Of a stretch of 64,000 bases of DNA, positions 1-11,300 are shown one piece after another (the stretch's first letter is position 1; the number at the start of each line of letters is the position of its first letter). A program made the position numbers and the translations under genes. The DNA comes from Lichina pygmaea. Taxonomy: Eukaryota > Ascomycota > Lichinomycetes > Lichinales > Lichinaceae. The DNA lies in contig OY730169.1 of NCBI GenBank assembly GCA_963422465.1, forward strand, positions 2,604,001-2,668,000. The letters are read 5' to 3'. Under the pieces are notes generated by a model. It saw nothing but the letters and a program-made list of their open reading frames with translations. It did not search any database and was not told the origin of the DNA.

Positions 1-24
1 CACGACCCCGACCCCGGCTCTCTC

Positions 25-1738
25 TCAGCGTAGATCCCTCTTCACCCAGTACCCGACGAAACCTCCGTCACGGGTCGTCATGCTTCTGTCAGGCCGACAT
101 ACCATCCTGGGATATACCTTCCGAGTCGTGTTGTCGACCGTCTTGTCGTTGGGTTTGCCCCGGTCGTCGCCGTCCATGTCACCGGTGACATCGTCCTGAC
201 CGTTCGGAGAGTCTGGCCCTTCGATGATATCTTCTTCGTTCGCGTCAGCGGCGCCGTAACGCGGTTTTGACATGGGCTTCCGTCCGTTGCGCCCTTGTTT
301 CCCCGCCACCGCCGCCGATGGTGGATCAAAGGCCCGGCGGGAACTGACGGGCGCAACGACCCATTCGCGACCGCCGAGCTTGGAGTTCACGCCAACTTCG
401 ATCACCGGACCATGATCCAGAGGGAGCTTTAGCTTGACGATTTCGGACACGCAACGGGCGATGTCTATGATGTTGGAACTCCAGACCAACAGCCGACCGT
501 CGTGAAGAAGCGCATCACAGACGGCCGACAGATGATCCTCAGGGTCTTCAATGTGGAGCACCGCGTGAGACAGCCACGGTTTGCACTCCCCTGATCCCTC
601 AGCCCGAGCGGCTTTCTGGGCTGCGATCCAATTTCTGACCTTGGAAACATGGAAATCGACGTGGGGGTAGTACAGACCGCGCCGGAAATTCCGCACGAGC
701 CTCTGCGCCATCCTGGACACGGCCGGCTTGGAGCCGACGCTGTGCACGATGGCGTTCCGCTGAGCTCGCCACATCTCGAACGCCCGAGCTTGAAAGCCCT
801 CGGCGGTCTCGAGCGGGCCAATATGGGAAGCAAGCTCGGGCCCGGTCTCCTTGTCTCGTGGATCTCGCTTGTGGGCTTCGCCGTTCTGGAACCAGTACGT
901 GCCCGGCAAAGCAGGTGGTGGCATGTTGGCCGCTTGTATGGCGCGGGCCAAGAAGAGCGTCAGCGAGCCGCTGCCCGTTGCCGTTTCGAGGATCTCGACG
1001 GGCGCGCGGTACGACCCAAGCACCGATGGTGGTTGAACATGTATATCAAGTAGCGATAAGATCTGATTCGCACACGATGCGTACATCTAATTGGGAGCAC
1101 TCGTGAGCCGGGTGCCAGGAGATGGGATGGACACGTCGGGGCAAATGTCAGAATTGGTAGTCGCACCGGAGAAGCCCCTAACTCGGAAAAGGTGATATGG
1201 TCCGCTAGAGTAGGATGGTGGAGACGGCAAACGAGTCCTACCGCGAAGAACGACAAGCCCATCAGCCCCAGGCACAATACAATGCGAGATCGAGTGCGTC
1301 TCTCGTCGTTCTGACTTGTCCACTCAGGCATGAGCTATCTGTTACTGGCAAGAAGGAACCTAATTACATCGCTCAGGGCGCTCACACACCTTTGTGCGAC
1401 TTCACACTGTCTTTAGGAGTACAGCCGATGATGTCTTTGTGGAGGATGCGCCCGTGCGAGACCTCTTGCTCTCCATCGGCCGTCAATGGCTGAGTCAGAT
1501 ATCTTGTACTGGTGCGCATCTCGCGAAGTAGAACCCGATCATCTTCTGCGTTCGTCCGTCCATCAGCCCCGTGAACAGCCGAGCACTGGCGACAGAGGTC
1601 TGCCTTACCTTGGAATGGGACTCCGCCATCCGAATAGCTGCGACGCTGCTCGACAAAAAGGTTGGCGGTAGTCCTGGTGCGACAGGATACGCCGGCCAGC
1701 AATCTCAGCCTCGAGATGCACAGAGGTCTCTGAAGCAT
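25..1738 (-). CDS. Mitochondrial tRNA (adenine-58-N1)-methyltransferase, TRM61/TRMT61B-like
   Basis: Predicted to methylate N1 of adenine 58 in the T-loop of mitochondrial tRNAs. Three exons read on the minus strand: 1390-1738, 1167-1237 and 25-1086 (introns 1238-1389 and 1087-1166), giving 493 residues with the frame kept. Exon 1 starts with an Arg-rich presequence ending in RRSYSDG, which looks like a matrix-processing site. It continues with TRM61-family motifs: DRVLLREMRTSTRYLTQPL, then SHGRILHKDIIG and KDSVKSHKG. Exon 2 carries the PTLADHITF segment. Exon 3 has the SAM-binding loop ETATGSGSLT near residue 175. The C-terminus is a charged, low-complexity tail ending VGYWVKRDLR. The start codon was chosen because it gives the targeting presequence; an in-frame ATG lies 72 bases further upstream. 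The family assignment is firm. The mitochondrial location is inferred from the presequence. A cytosolic Gcd14 is less likely because of that N-terminus. Confidence 0.87.
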
Positions 1739-1891
1739 CGAAGCGGGTAGATGCTCCATGGCCAGCTTGTTGTCTTCCGTACAGAGTGCAACTTTGGAGG
1801 GACCGATCAATTACCTTCTGGTCGTAGAAAACCGATATCATACGTTACGGTGAAGCGCACGAGCCCAACGTGACGGTTACCCGCACCTGTA

Positions 1892-2012
1892 CCCGTGCCA
1901 CGGGGGGCTACACCCCCTCCTCCTCCCACACCTTCGGTACGTCCGGAAAACCTCTCCATCCAGAGAGGTGTCTAACACCGGAATGAAAGTATCAGCGGTA
2001 TGAAAGGTTTTC
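1892..2012 (+). repeat. Left terminal inverted repeat of the foldback element
   Basis: It matches the reverse complement of 2575-2692 with a few substitutions and short indels. Confidence 0.82.
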
Positions 2013-2574
2013 TTGATAGAATCAACCGCAATGCCTATAATTCTACAACACAATGACTACATGAAAATGTAACTGGCCCATTTGATTCCTCTACTTCTAC
2101 ACTATCATTTCTGAGGTTGCAGGCCTTTTTACAAGCCATGAAAGTAATATATCTACAAAACAAGGAAGAGTGACCAAAAGATCGCATGTCTGAGAGAAGC
2201 GAAGCGGACGACTCAAGTTTCTATGGTAGCTAACGTGGCTATGGTAGCTACAGTAGTTACTCAGCAATACCAGCAGAATCTGGGAGAGCCTGAAGCATCA
2301 GGGATGATAGTAGAAGAGTAGGGGAATCAGATAGGCACATAAAAAGTATCATTTGTCTATCTAGTTGTGGAGTTGTAGGTGTTTCAAATTGATGTTGTCA
2401 AGAGCCTGTTCTGTGAGTGACGACTATCATGACTTCTCAACAACACCACAAAAATCTAGAGAAGGCTATATCCTCGAGGATGATAGTAGAGAAGTAGGAG
2501 AATCAAATGAGCCGGTTACATTCAATTCAGTCGTTGTGTTGTGAAGTTGTAGATGTTGCAGCTGACTTGCAACT

Positions 2575-2692
2575 GAAAACCTTTCATACCGCTGATACTT
2601 TCATTCCGGTGTTAGACACCTCTCTGGATGGAGAGGTGTTCCGGACGTACCGGAGGTGCGGGAGGAGGGGGTGTAGCCCCCCGTGGCACGGG
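2575..2692 (-). repeat. Right terminal inverted repeat of the foldback element
   Basis: It is the inverted partner of 1892-2012. The outermost bases GGCACGGG abut the TA duplication. Confidence 0.82.
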
Positions 2693-2909
2693 TAGGGCTG
2701 ACGTGGCGCGGATTATAGTACGTAGCTGCAAACATGCGCTAGAATCAGCACGAGACTGCCGCCAAGCCAAGTCTTCGTCGATTGCTCTCTGTGCAATGGC
2801 CCTTGCGATGGTCGTCGCCCTCCATCAATCATACTGGCCTTTGGGTACTTGAACGTATCTCCGTAGGGTCGAGCCGCACCTTGAGGGTGTTCAGAATCCT
2901 GACACTGCC

Positions 2910-4985
2910 ATGACGCGCAGGATCGTACGTCGAACGTTCTGGTTTGAACCTCTGGCTCTGATCTTCGACGTGCTCAGACCAGCTGACTCCTGGCCGCGCA
3001 ACTCGACAGATCCGCACGGCGCTTCAGCTTGTAGCGTTTGCGTTCTTTGCCACCGTTTTCCTCGTCTTCTTGGACAGCAGATACCGAGTCTTGCCGCCGT
3101 CGATCCATCATTACCTTCCGATCCATCATGCCGGCCTCGTGATTACAGACATAACCGTCACGACGTGCGGCGTGCTGTCCGTTCTTTCTGGCTGCAGTCT
3201 GGACCCCAATGAATGGCATCGAATCGAAAAGGATCTGTATCTCAAGACCGGCTGGACGGCGAGCGCCTATGTCCACGTGCAAAGGAAGAGAGAGGAGGAG
3301 CTCTTACCGGAGGATAGGATCATCATCGACGTTCGGATCAGCCGGCTGGACCCCGTCACGAGCGAGAAAGGACAGGGCGACGAAAGATGGGAGTCGCGTG
3401 CGGCAGGGATATGGCTGAAGAGGTCTTCGAAGCCTCAGGCTCGAGACTCGCAGAAGGCCGTCACGGCCGTGGATGTTCTGTTTGGAGCAGACGCGGTCGA
3501 GGCTCGGCTGGGCTGGGAGATTCTCGACACGGCGCTGCTGCTGGGGTCGTCGGGCGAGACTCGCGAGGCTCGCCTGACCGTACGACGAGGCGCTCCAGCG
3601 CCGGTACCGAAGCCGCGGCCGAGGATTGGCAAGGAAGGAAAATTCAAGATCATGCAGGTGTCGGACATGCATATCGGCACGGGCGTTGGTAGATGCAGGG
3701 ATGTCGACCCAAAGGACGTCAGAGGGAGGTGCGAGGCGGACCCGAGGACGTTGGAATTCGTCGGCGCCGCGCTGGACGAGGAGAAGCCGGACCTCGTCGT
3801 CCTCAGCGGGGACCAGGTCAACGGCGAGACGGCTCCGGATGCTCAGAGCGTGCGTAGATCGTGCAGCTCTCTCTGGCAGGGTTCATCCTTTCGTCGTCTG
3901 CCGGTGCTGACACCGTGTGCTTGTCTTCGCCCAGGCTCTCTTCAAGGTGGCCGAGCTCTTCGTGCGGCGGAAGATCCCGTACGCGAGCATATTCGGGAAC
4001 CACGACGACGAAGGATCGTTGACGCGGGAGACGACCATGTCGCTGACCGAGACGCTCCCCTACTCGCTGTCCGAAGCCGGTCCGGCGTCGGTGGACGGCG
4101 TGGGCAACTACGTCGTCGAGGTGCTCGCGCGAGGGACGTCGGACCACTCGGCCCTGACGCTCTACCTGCTCGATTCGCACGGCTATTCGCCCGACGAGCG
4201 CAACTTCCGGGGCTACGACTGGATCAAGAAGTCGCAGGTCGACTGGTTCCGCCAGACGGCGCAGGGCCTGAAGAAGGCGCACAGGGAGTACACGCACGTC
4301 CACATGGACCTCGCCTTCCTCCACATCCCGCTGCCGGAGTACCGGAAGACGGACAACGTCGTGGTCGGGTCGTGGAAGGAGGGTCCGACGGCGCCGGCCT
4401 TCAATTCGGGCTTCCGAGATGCGCTGGAGCAGGAGGGTATCCTGATGGTCAGCTGTGGACAGTAAGCAGCCAGCTCTCCTTTCATTCCACTCTGATGTCT
4501 GGCACGCCATCTGTGCTTCCGACGTCCACCGTCCGTCGTCGTCTCCACCAGTACACCAACCGAGGCCCGGTCTCTTCGTTTCTCTCTTTTAATCCGGCCC
4601 CAGCGATCACGTCAACGACTACTGCGCTCTCGACGGAAAGTCGGATTCGGGTGCGTCATCGTCGTCGTCTTCCTCCCCGGCGCAAGGCCGCGACGGCAAC
4701 GGCAACATCTGGCTCTGCTACGCCGGCGGGTCCGGATACGGCGGCTATGGCGGGTACGGAGGCTATCGACGGCGCGTGCGCCTCTTCGAGATGGACACCA
4801 ACGAGGCCAAGATCACGACGTGGAAGAGAGTGGCCGCTGCCGGAGGCGGTGCCGGGGGCGCAGCTGCCGGGGGCGCAGCTGCCGGGGGCGCAGCTGCCGG
4901 GGACGGCGATGGCAGCGTCGTCGTCGAAAAGGGACGAGTCGACCAACAGGTCATCGTCGAGGCCGGCAAAGTCGTCGGCCCGTGA
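2910..4985 (+). CDS. Dcr2-type calcineurin-like phosphoesterase, single-pass membrane protein
   Basis: A metallo-phosphatase of the fungal Dcr2 group; yeast Dcr2 acts in cell-cycle entry and unfolded-protein-response control. Exons 2910-2924, 3010-3849, 3935-4461 and 4604-4985 give 587 residues. The first exon is only 15 bases (MTRRI). It is inferred because the next exon encodes a membrane segment (about residues 8-26, LQLVAFAFFATVFLVF) with no in-frame ATG. Metal ligands are visible: QVSDMHIG (about 218), LSGDQVNGE, FGNHDDEG (about 306) and, across the third intron, CGHDHVNDY (about 460). LDSHGYSPDERNFRGYDWIK is the Dcr2 signature. The C-terminus has a Gly/Ala run encoded by three copies of a 15-base repeat. 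Family assignment is firm; the exact N-terminus is moderately sure. Confidence 0.88.
4854..4902 (+). repeat. 15-base tandem repeat inside the Dcr2-like gene
   Basis: Three copies of GGGGCGCAGCTGCCG encode a Gly-Ala-Ala-Ala-Gly run, so copy-number change would keep the frame. Confidence 0.85.
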
Positions 4986-6009
4986 CGAACACCGTCGGGA
5001 ACAAGCACCGATCCAACCAGTACCGATGCCTTGGCGGTTTCCCGGATCAGATCAGATCGGTGTGGGTCTGCTGGGTGCTCGGGTCAGTCACCATACCGTC
5101 TGCGGAGTGCGTGCCAAGTATGATGACTCGGAAAGCAAAGTACAGCATCAGTTCTTGTGCTTTTGGGAATCTCATCTTGCACGCCCCCCTCCCCCCCCCC
5201 TTTTTTTTCAACGATGCTGTACGTATCGTACGTATCGCATGTGTGTTTTCTTTCGTACATTATGTTCTGTCCATTGTCCTCCGTGCGCTGTCTTTTTTCT
5301 GTGTCTTTTGCGGTGTGTCGTCGTTCTTTTGCGTGTTCTTCTTTGGCGTGTGCTGTAGATGGGTTGTCGCGGCGCTACTACTACTCTGGCCGTCCAGTTT
5401 TCCTCTTTGATTATCCTGTCTGATCAAGTCCTGCTTGGTTGGGCTATTCAGTTTAGTGTTACTCTGTTCAGTGTAAGTAACTCTGTTCAGTCATCCGGTT
5501 TGGTCTACCCTCACTCGACCCAGGTACAGTACTTACCCCGACGTGCCTGTTTCAGTCACTCTGTTTCAGTCACTCTGTTCAGTCACCACTTCAACCACCC
5601 CAACCCAATCTCTCCGTCACACCCAAGTATCCATTCACCCAATCGATCCACTCACCCCATCCAGTCACACAATCCACATACCCTGCCACAACCACATCTA
5701 TACCCACCAACTGTCACGAACAACCTTCAGATACCGTCCCAAGTACGACGTATCCAAGAAACTGTAGCTTCTTTGGCCAAGAGGCAGCAGATAAGTCCAT
5801 GTTCATTGTCGATGGCACGGTGGTACAGAGCACAAAGACACACGGGTATGTAGAGTTAAGCATGTGTGGATGGGTTGCAGAGTTTTATTTTCTTGCCCCT
5901 GCCCGTCGTGGCACCACTGGCTTTGAATTCGGTAAGTCATCAGGGAGTCGGTTGTTTCTAATCGAACCGGTGAGTCCTTCTGTGCGGTACTCCTCCACCT
6001 AGATCTTCT
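4986..6009. other. Gene-free 3' flank with pyrimidine-rich degenerate repeats
   Basis: It holds CGTACGTATC duplications (about 5219-5240), a C run followed by a T run (about 5183-5208), repeated TTCAGTCACTCTG-like words (5450-5590) and CACCC/ATCCA-rich sequence to 5700. The open frames here lack family motifs and are repeat-driven. I see no gene. Confidence 0.6.
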
Positions 6010-6277
6010 TCCCCAGTTCTCCTGGGCGAGGGAGCAACTCCCTCCTGCTTGACCGCACTGCAGTCGCCTACCTTGCTCTATAGATTCTCGACCGGATGGC
6101 ACCCGCCTAGGGGTCGCAGGGGAGGGTTTTTCATCCTGGAGTCAGGTGACTATCGCACCACTCTTAAGCTTTCCCTTACCATCTCTCTACAGATCTCCCA
6201 GCATAATCTAGCTTGGCTAGCTTTACGTTACGTAGAATGGTGTAGGAATTCAATCAATCAATCAATCAATCAATCTG
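6010..6277 (+). mobile_element. 3' terminal fragment of a LINE, divergent copy
   Basis: The end of a LINE of the same family as the copies at 16.5 and 59.4 kb. It encodes QFSWAREQL then a stop, matching the C-terminus QFSWAQEQL of the others. A shared 3' untranslated block follows, ending in GGTGTAGGAATTCAATCAAT and an AATC-type tail of six units. Only the last 270 bases are recognisable, as expected from 5' truncation. It is clearly more diverged than the other two copies and is older or from another subfamily. Confidence 0.75.
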
Positions 6278-6392
6278 TACGGTACCCGTACTGTACTCCA
6301 TCATGGATGTGCCAAGGGAGTAAATGTATGTATGTATGGACCTTCTCACACACATCTCGTCACAAAAGAAAAGCTGCTCCGCCATCGAGGAG

Positions 6393-6717
6393 GTACAGAC
6401 AAGAGGGCCTAGTTATGTCAAGCGGCCTGGAGTCTAGAAGCAGCGGTCCCGACAAGGGAGACTGGGAGTGGGCAGGCCCAGAAGTTCTGGGCACAGGAGC
6501 TCTGGCAGCCATGGGAGCTCTAGGGAAGGGTAGCTCTTTATCCGGTCGAGCTGGCAGACGGTTCCGATTTTTCGATGGATTCGCACCACAGCCCGAGTGG
6601 AGTGGCCGTCTACGGGAGGATATAGTGGTGCTTCTTTTGTAGGTGGGAAGAATCATCGATGCACACGGTTGATCTCGCTCTCCCTGCTCCTTGGCGAACA
6701 GGTTCTCGTTGGTCTCT
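6393..6717 (-). repeat. Dispersed repeat, copy 1 (relative of 63206-63560)
   Basis: Read on the minus strand, this stretch aligns with 63206-63560. Shared words include GTTCGCCA, GATCAACCGT, GATGATTCTT and CTTCTAGACTC. One frame gives similar peptides in both copies (DQPCASMIL against DQPSALMIL). It lies about 115 bases beyond a LINE tail, as the other copy also lies close to one. The identity of the repeat is unknown. It may be an old duplicated gene or an unclassified element. Confidence 0.6.
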
Positions 6718-8332
6718 CGTCGATTGAACCTGTGTACTCCCACGTGGAGGGAGCATCATCGTCTTGAACTCGGACGCCATGTCCCTGTCCCTGTCGGTGT
6801 GGGTTGTGAGTGTGCCTGATTGATTTGTATGGTGTGGATGGCAAGGAGTACGGGAGTGGAGAACTGCCGTGTACGAGGTGTATGCTGGAGTGAACGGTAG
6901 CAAAATACAACCAAAAGCTAGTTGCAGAGCCGCTACGGTTCAACATTCAGTATGACCACTGTCGGCATCGACGACAGCCTGGCAACGTGCTTGCATCAAG
7001 TCCATCAGCTTCTCCGGCCACTCCTCTGCTGTCGCTTTGGCGTTACCGGCGCATTGAGGAACTTGGAGCTTGACCGGTGTGTCAGTGGCTCGGGTTTCTG
7101 ATACAGTCGCTGGGGTTTCCGCTGACCAATCGTATTTTTGCTAACGTTAAATCCAGCATACGAGTACGTAACGTACACCTCGTAGGGAGCAACGGTCAGA
7201 CCTGTAGTATTACCCGGTACGACTGGCCGTCGCGTGGAATGACAGGATGCTTCAAATCGTAGAGGAACAGCCCGTCCTGACTCCCTCCGCGTCCGGTAGG
7301 ATAAGATGGTAAGATAAGCAGCCGTTGCAGCACGAAGCACGAGCGGCTTAACCGATCGCGCGGCCGTCGCTGCAGTAAGATAGCGAACGTCGTGCGCGCG
7401 CGGGCACCGCTCTTCAACCTACCACGCATGCATGCGCCACCGCTTGCCGACGCCGAAAGGAGCCAGACGAGCGAGACGGAAAGCGAAGTCCGAGAGCGAG
7501 AGCGAGAGATGGAGCGACGCGAACGAGAGACAGCTCAGCGGTGCTGGGATCGATCGTGCTCTCATCGTCTGGGATGATGCCGGCCTGGTTGAAGACAGGC
7601 AGCCGACAGGATGAAATCAGAGTAGCGGTGCCGCAATCTTACAGCGCGAGCTGCAAGGAGCTGCAGCGAGACACATACAAGCCATCCACACAAGCGACCC
7701 ACTCTTTGGATAGATCATCCAAAGGCATGATGCTTCCGCTTGTGACACCCACGCACGTATGTACATACAGTATGTACGACAGCCGAAGCGTCAACAACAT
7801 GGTAGTCGATAGGCTTGACGATTGGACGCTCATCCTTCGGTTGCTGATCTTCTGTCTTCTGTAGTCCTTCTGGCCGTCACACCACCATCGCATCGGTGCT
7901 TTGTAGTTGTACGCCTCGTGATGGCGCCGCGGTGACGGGCGGTATGGAGACAGGACTTGCCAGCTCCAGCCAGAACCGCCAGAACTCTGTAATCCTGCAG
8001 AGGCTCCCCCGTGTCGAGCGACATTTCGTTGATCTCGCTCGCGGGGGCTGAGAAGGCCGAGTTGGATCCGGAGCGAGGGAGCGGACCTGGGTGTAGTCAC
8101 GCCGAATCCAGACGGGTCTGGCAGATTAATTGGATCAAGCGACTTGTCTTCCAGGTCGGCCATTTTTGTACGTGCATCAATCTCGGCTTTCCTCGTCCTT
8201 GCATGGAACCGAGCGGGTGCCCGATCACACTCGTCGTCTTCTCGTCGTCTTCTCGTCGTCTTCTCATCTGCAGCTTCGACCGAACGCACTTTGGCAACGT
8301 CCGTCGCCCGATACAGGACTGTACTGTACTTA

Positions 8333-8366
8333 CTGTACGTACGTATGTACCACGTACATACGTACA
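8333..8366. repeat. GTAC-rich inverted repeat (hairpin)
   Basis: CTGTACGTACGTATGTAC is followed after two bases by its near reverse complement. It is the clearest of many TACGTA-type palindromes in this gap. Confidence 0.7.
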
Positions 8367-11300
8367 GAACCTCCGGCTGTTCGTACGTGATGGATGCTTG
8401 CAGTATAAGCCGAGGTAGTGTAGGCCACGAAACGCTCCGACAGTCGGCAGATGAGCGCGGAAGACGAGTTCGGGAAGGCGGTACGTTGCGTACCTGGCCG
8501 TACTCGTACGTACATACTCGTACAGTACGTACGAGTACGTGACGTACCGTCGCACCGAAGCTCCGCGGCTCCGGTAAGGTCGAGCAAGCGTACTTCGCGC
8601 ATAAGGTCCGGACGATAACGCAGACTTCAGATCAAACGCTCGTTGCGCTCCTTCGGCGACTCGCCGAGGCCCGTCTCGATGTGCCACGACGGCCGGCGGT
8701 GCGGTGATCGGTCCTCCAGCTCGGCCGGAGACGAGGCTCGTAGGTTGTCGGACCGTTTCCCAGCCTAAGCCGCGACGAGTGACCTTTCGGGGACTTGGCG
8801 GTCGACGACCAAGTCGCGCCTGCGTAGTTCTTATTTCGTACCGTCCTTCTCGGTTTCCCGGTACAGTAGGCTGATGGCTCCAAAAGGCGTTTCATCCTGC
8901 GTCGCTTCTCCCCGGGTAATTGACTATGGTCTAGCCTGTGGGTCCGCATCTGGCATGCCACACGCGCCTGATCGAGAGCGATTGAGGCTCGGCGTCGAGA
9001 GAGCGACGCGATTGCAACGGTGGGGAAATCAGAATGGCTGAAACGAGCCGACGGCGCCAGTGGCTTGCGCGCGCGCGCGCCGTTCCCCGAACGGCGTCGA
9101 AGCTCGGCTTTGAAACTTGCATGTCGCAGCACACCGCTTGTTTCCGTCGGTGGTGGTGGAGGTGGCATCTCCCGTCGTTCCACCCTGCCGCACGCGTTTC
9201 GTCGACGACGTTGCAGGGAGTTGATCGGATCGTGTCGCTTGTCATCGTCGGATAGGTACTCCTCGACCGGACCCGCGACCGCTGGCTGTACCGCCAGCGC
9301 TCGACAGGCTTCGCGCGCTGCAGCTCCTGGACGGGAGATGCGCGTGGACCAGTCGCCATGGTGGAGGCTGGTCGAGAGGGCAACCTTCCCGGCACCGTCG
9401 GCCGCAACACGACGGACCGAAAGCGCTCGATGCTGCCGGCAACAGAGACGTCTCGTCCGACAGGAGGCCACCGAGCGCAGGTAGAGGGACACTGGGATGG
9501 CCATTCGAACGACGAGCGGAAGCAAGACGGCCCCCACCGCTGTCAAACACTCGGGCGATGCAGGGTCACACCAGTCGGAAGCGTCGAATCTTCTCCGGAC
9601 GACGATCGCTGATCCGTCCGGCCGCAGTCCGTCCTGTCGGGTCACTCCGAGGTCCGAGGCGTCCAAGCTGGCCGGCCGGGCATTTAACCTCTCGACCCGT
9701 CGCCCACTTGCTTCTTGCGCGGACACATCCGCCGAACGCTGCCGGGAACCCAATGCCGTCCGGAGCTTTGGAGCTACTTCCGTACCTCGTGCGTACGAGG
9801 TATCGTACAGTAGCTCCAAAGTGGCACCGCTGAGTCAAGAGCTGCTGCAGGGTACAGTAGGCACGGCAAATACTGTAGGTTTCAGCACCGTTGGCCCTCC
9901 TTGCCCGTGTCGTATAAGCACAGAGCGTGCATCAGCACGGAATAAGCGCAGCACATGCGGCCAGCAAGAAGGTCCCGGCCTCGCATGCTCCAGCAAAGCC
10001 ATCCTTGCTGAGATCAGGCGAGATGTCTTTGACGGGGCACGGTCCAGCGTGGATCGGCACAGCCCCGGGCAAGCCCACAGCAAGCCCACGCTGGTGAGTC
10101 TGCCAGCGACGAGCAGGAGGCCGTCGACGTGCAGAGTGCTTGTCCGAAGCGTCGTTCGGGGCCAAGTCGTCCCTCTCGACCGTCGACGACGTGGGAGCGT
10201 TCCGTAGGGGGAACGGCCAAACTGCCGTGACGCGCCCAGGTCGGGTCCTCGAATGCCGACGAAGAACTCGACATTGCCGAGCGCGCACCGTTAGAATTCG
10301 TCCCGTGCGCTCCTGAGCCCCAACGGCCGGCACCGGCGACGGCCGAGTAGCGCCAAGCAGACCGTGTGCAATTGAGAGGGACTCTCGACGGAACGACGGG
10401 ATCGGACGATGAGAGGATACGAGCCGCCGTCTTTAATACTCCGTAGTGTCAGTGCGACGCTCGATTCTAAGCCGCATCTCGACCGTAGCATGGCATTTGA
10501 CGTCTCACCTCTATCCTGCTGGGTCTGTCAAGACTTGCACGCACGCCGCCACCGGTACGAGTACGCGTTAGAGACGCGGCTCGAAAAAGGGGGTTTGGAA
10601 AGCCACCGAACATTCTGTCGGTCGAGACGGCGCCGTCGGCCCAAGACGTCCAGGAAGCTCGCGAGATGCGGCACGGCCGGTCGACGACGTCGACCTGGGA
10701 GGACGACTCGCCCTCGAGCCCGCCACGACAGTGCGGGCGGCAATGCGCCACGCGGGTGTAGCGTCTGCGTGGCGTTTCTTGCCTCTGCGTTCGACGACAA
10801 CTGCCGCCGTCGTACGGACGTCCTGTGACTTTGTACGTTGCGCACATGATGTACTCGTACAGGACCCATGTAGCGGACTTTCGCTCATGCCCAGCACGAT
10901 GACTCTGCCACCAGATAAGGATTGGTCCGTGTCGATCATCTATCGATTCTGATGTTGACTTCGACTCGGCCATATTCGAGGACGATATTCGACGGTGACT
11001 AGTTCCATCAGCAACATGCTCTACAATCACGTCGGGCCGTGGATCTTTTCTTCCCCTTGTACGTATGTACATTGCTGTTCGTACTGCAGACGGACAAGCC
11101 ACCGGGAGAGAAAACAAAAAAGGGAGATTTCATTTCTTCAAGAAGGTAATCTTTTCCCGGCGACATTCTTTTCTTGGGGGAGGATCTCCGGAAGCCCCGC
11201 GGACGATCTTGGTGCGGAAAGCCGGGCGTCGCACGTGGAGGTGGATCGACGTCGCGGTACCTGACCTTGCTCGCACGGTAGTATGGTCCGCTGAGTATAC

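Larger units (their letters stand above)
1892..2692. mobile_element. Non-autonomous foldback element with long terminal inverted repeats and TA target duplication
   Basis: An 801-base unit is bounded by near-perfect inverted repeats of about 120 bases and flanked by TA at 1890-1891 and 2693-2694. Both ends read CCCGTGCCACGGGGGG inward. The termini are themselves hairpin-prone: CCCGT and ACGGG pair, and a G run faces a C run across TACA. Inside the right arm, a stretch of about 90 bases starting with GGATGATAGTAGA occurs twice (about 2304 and 2478), and a third, inverted relative lies at about 2043-2110. No credible coding sequence is present. The TA duplication fits mobilisation by a Tc1/mariner-superfamily transposase, but the source element is not in this window. 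The near identity of the arms suggests a fairly recent insertion. Confidence 0.8.
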
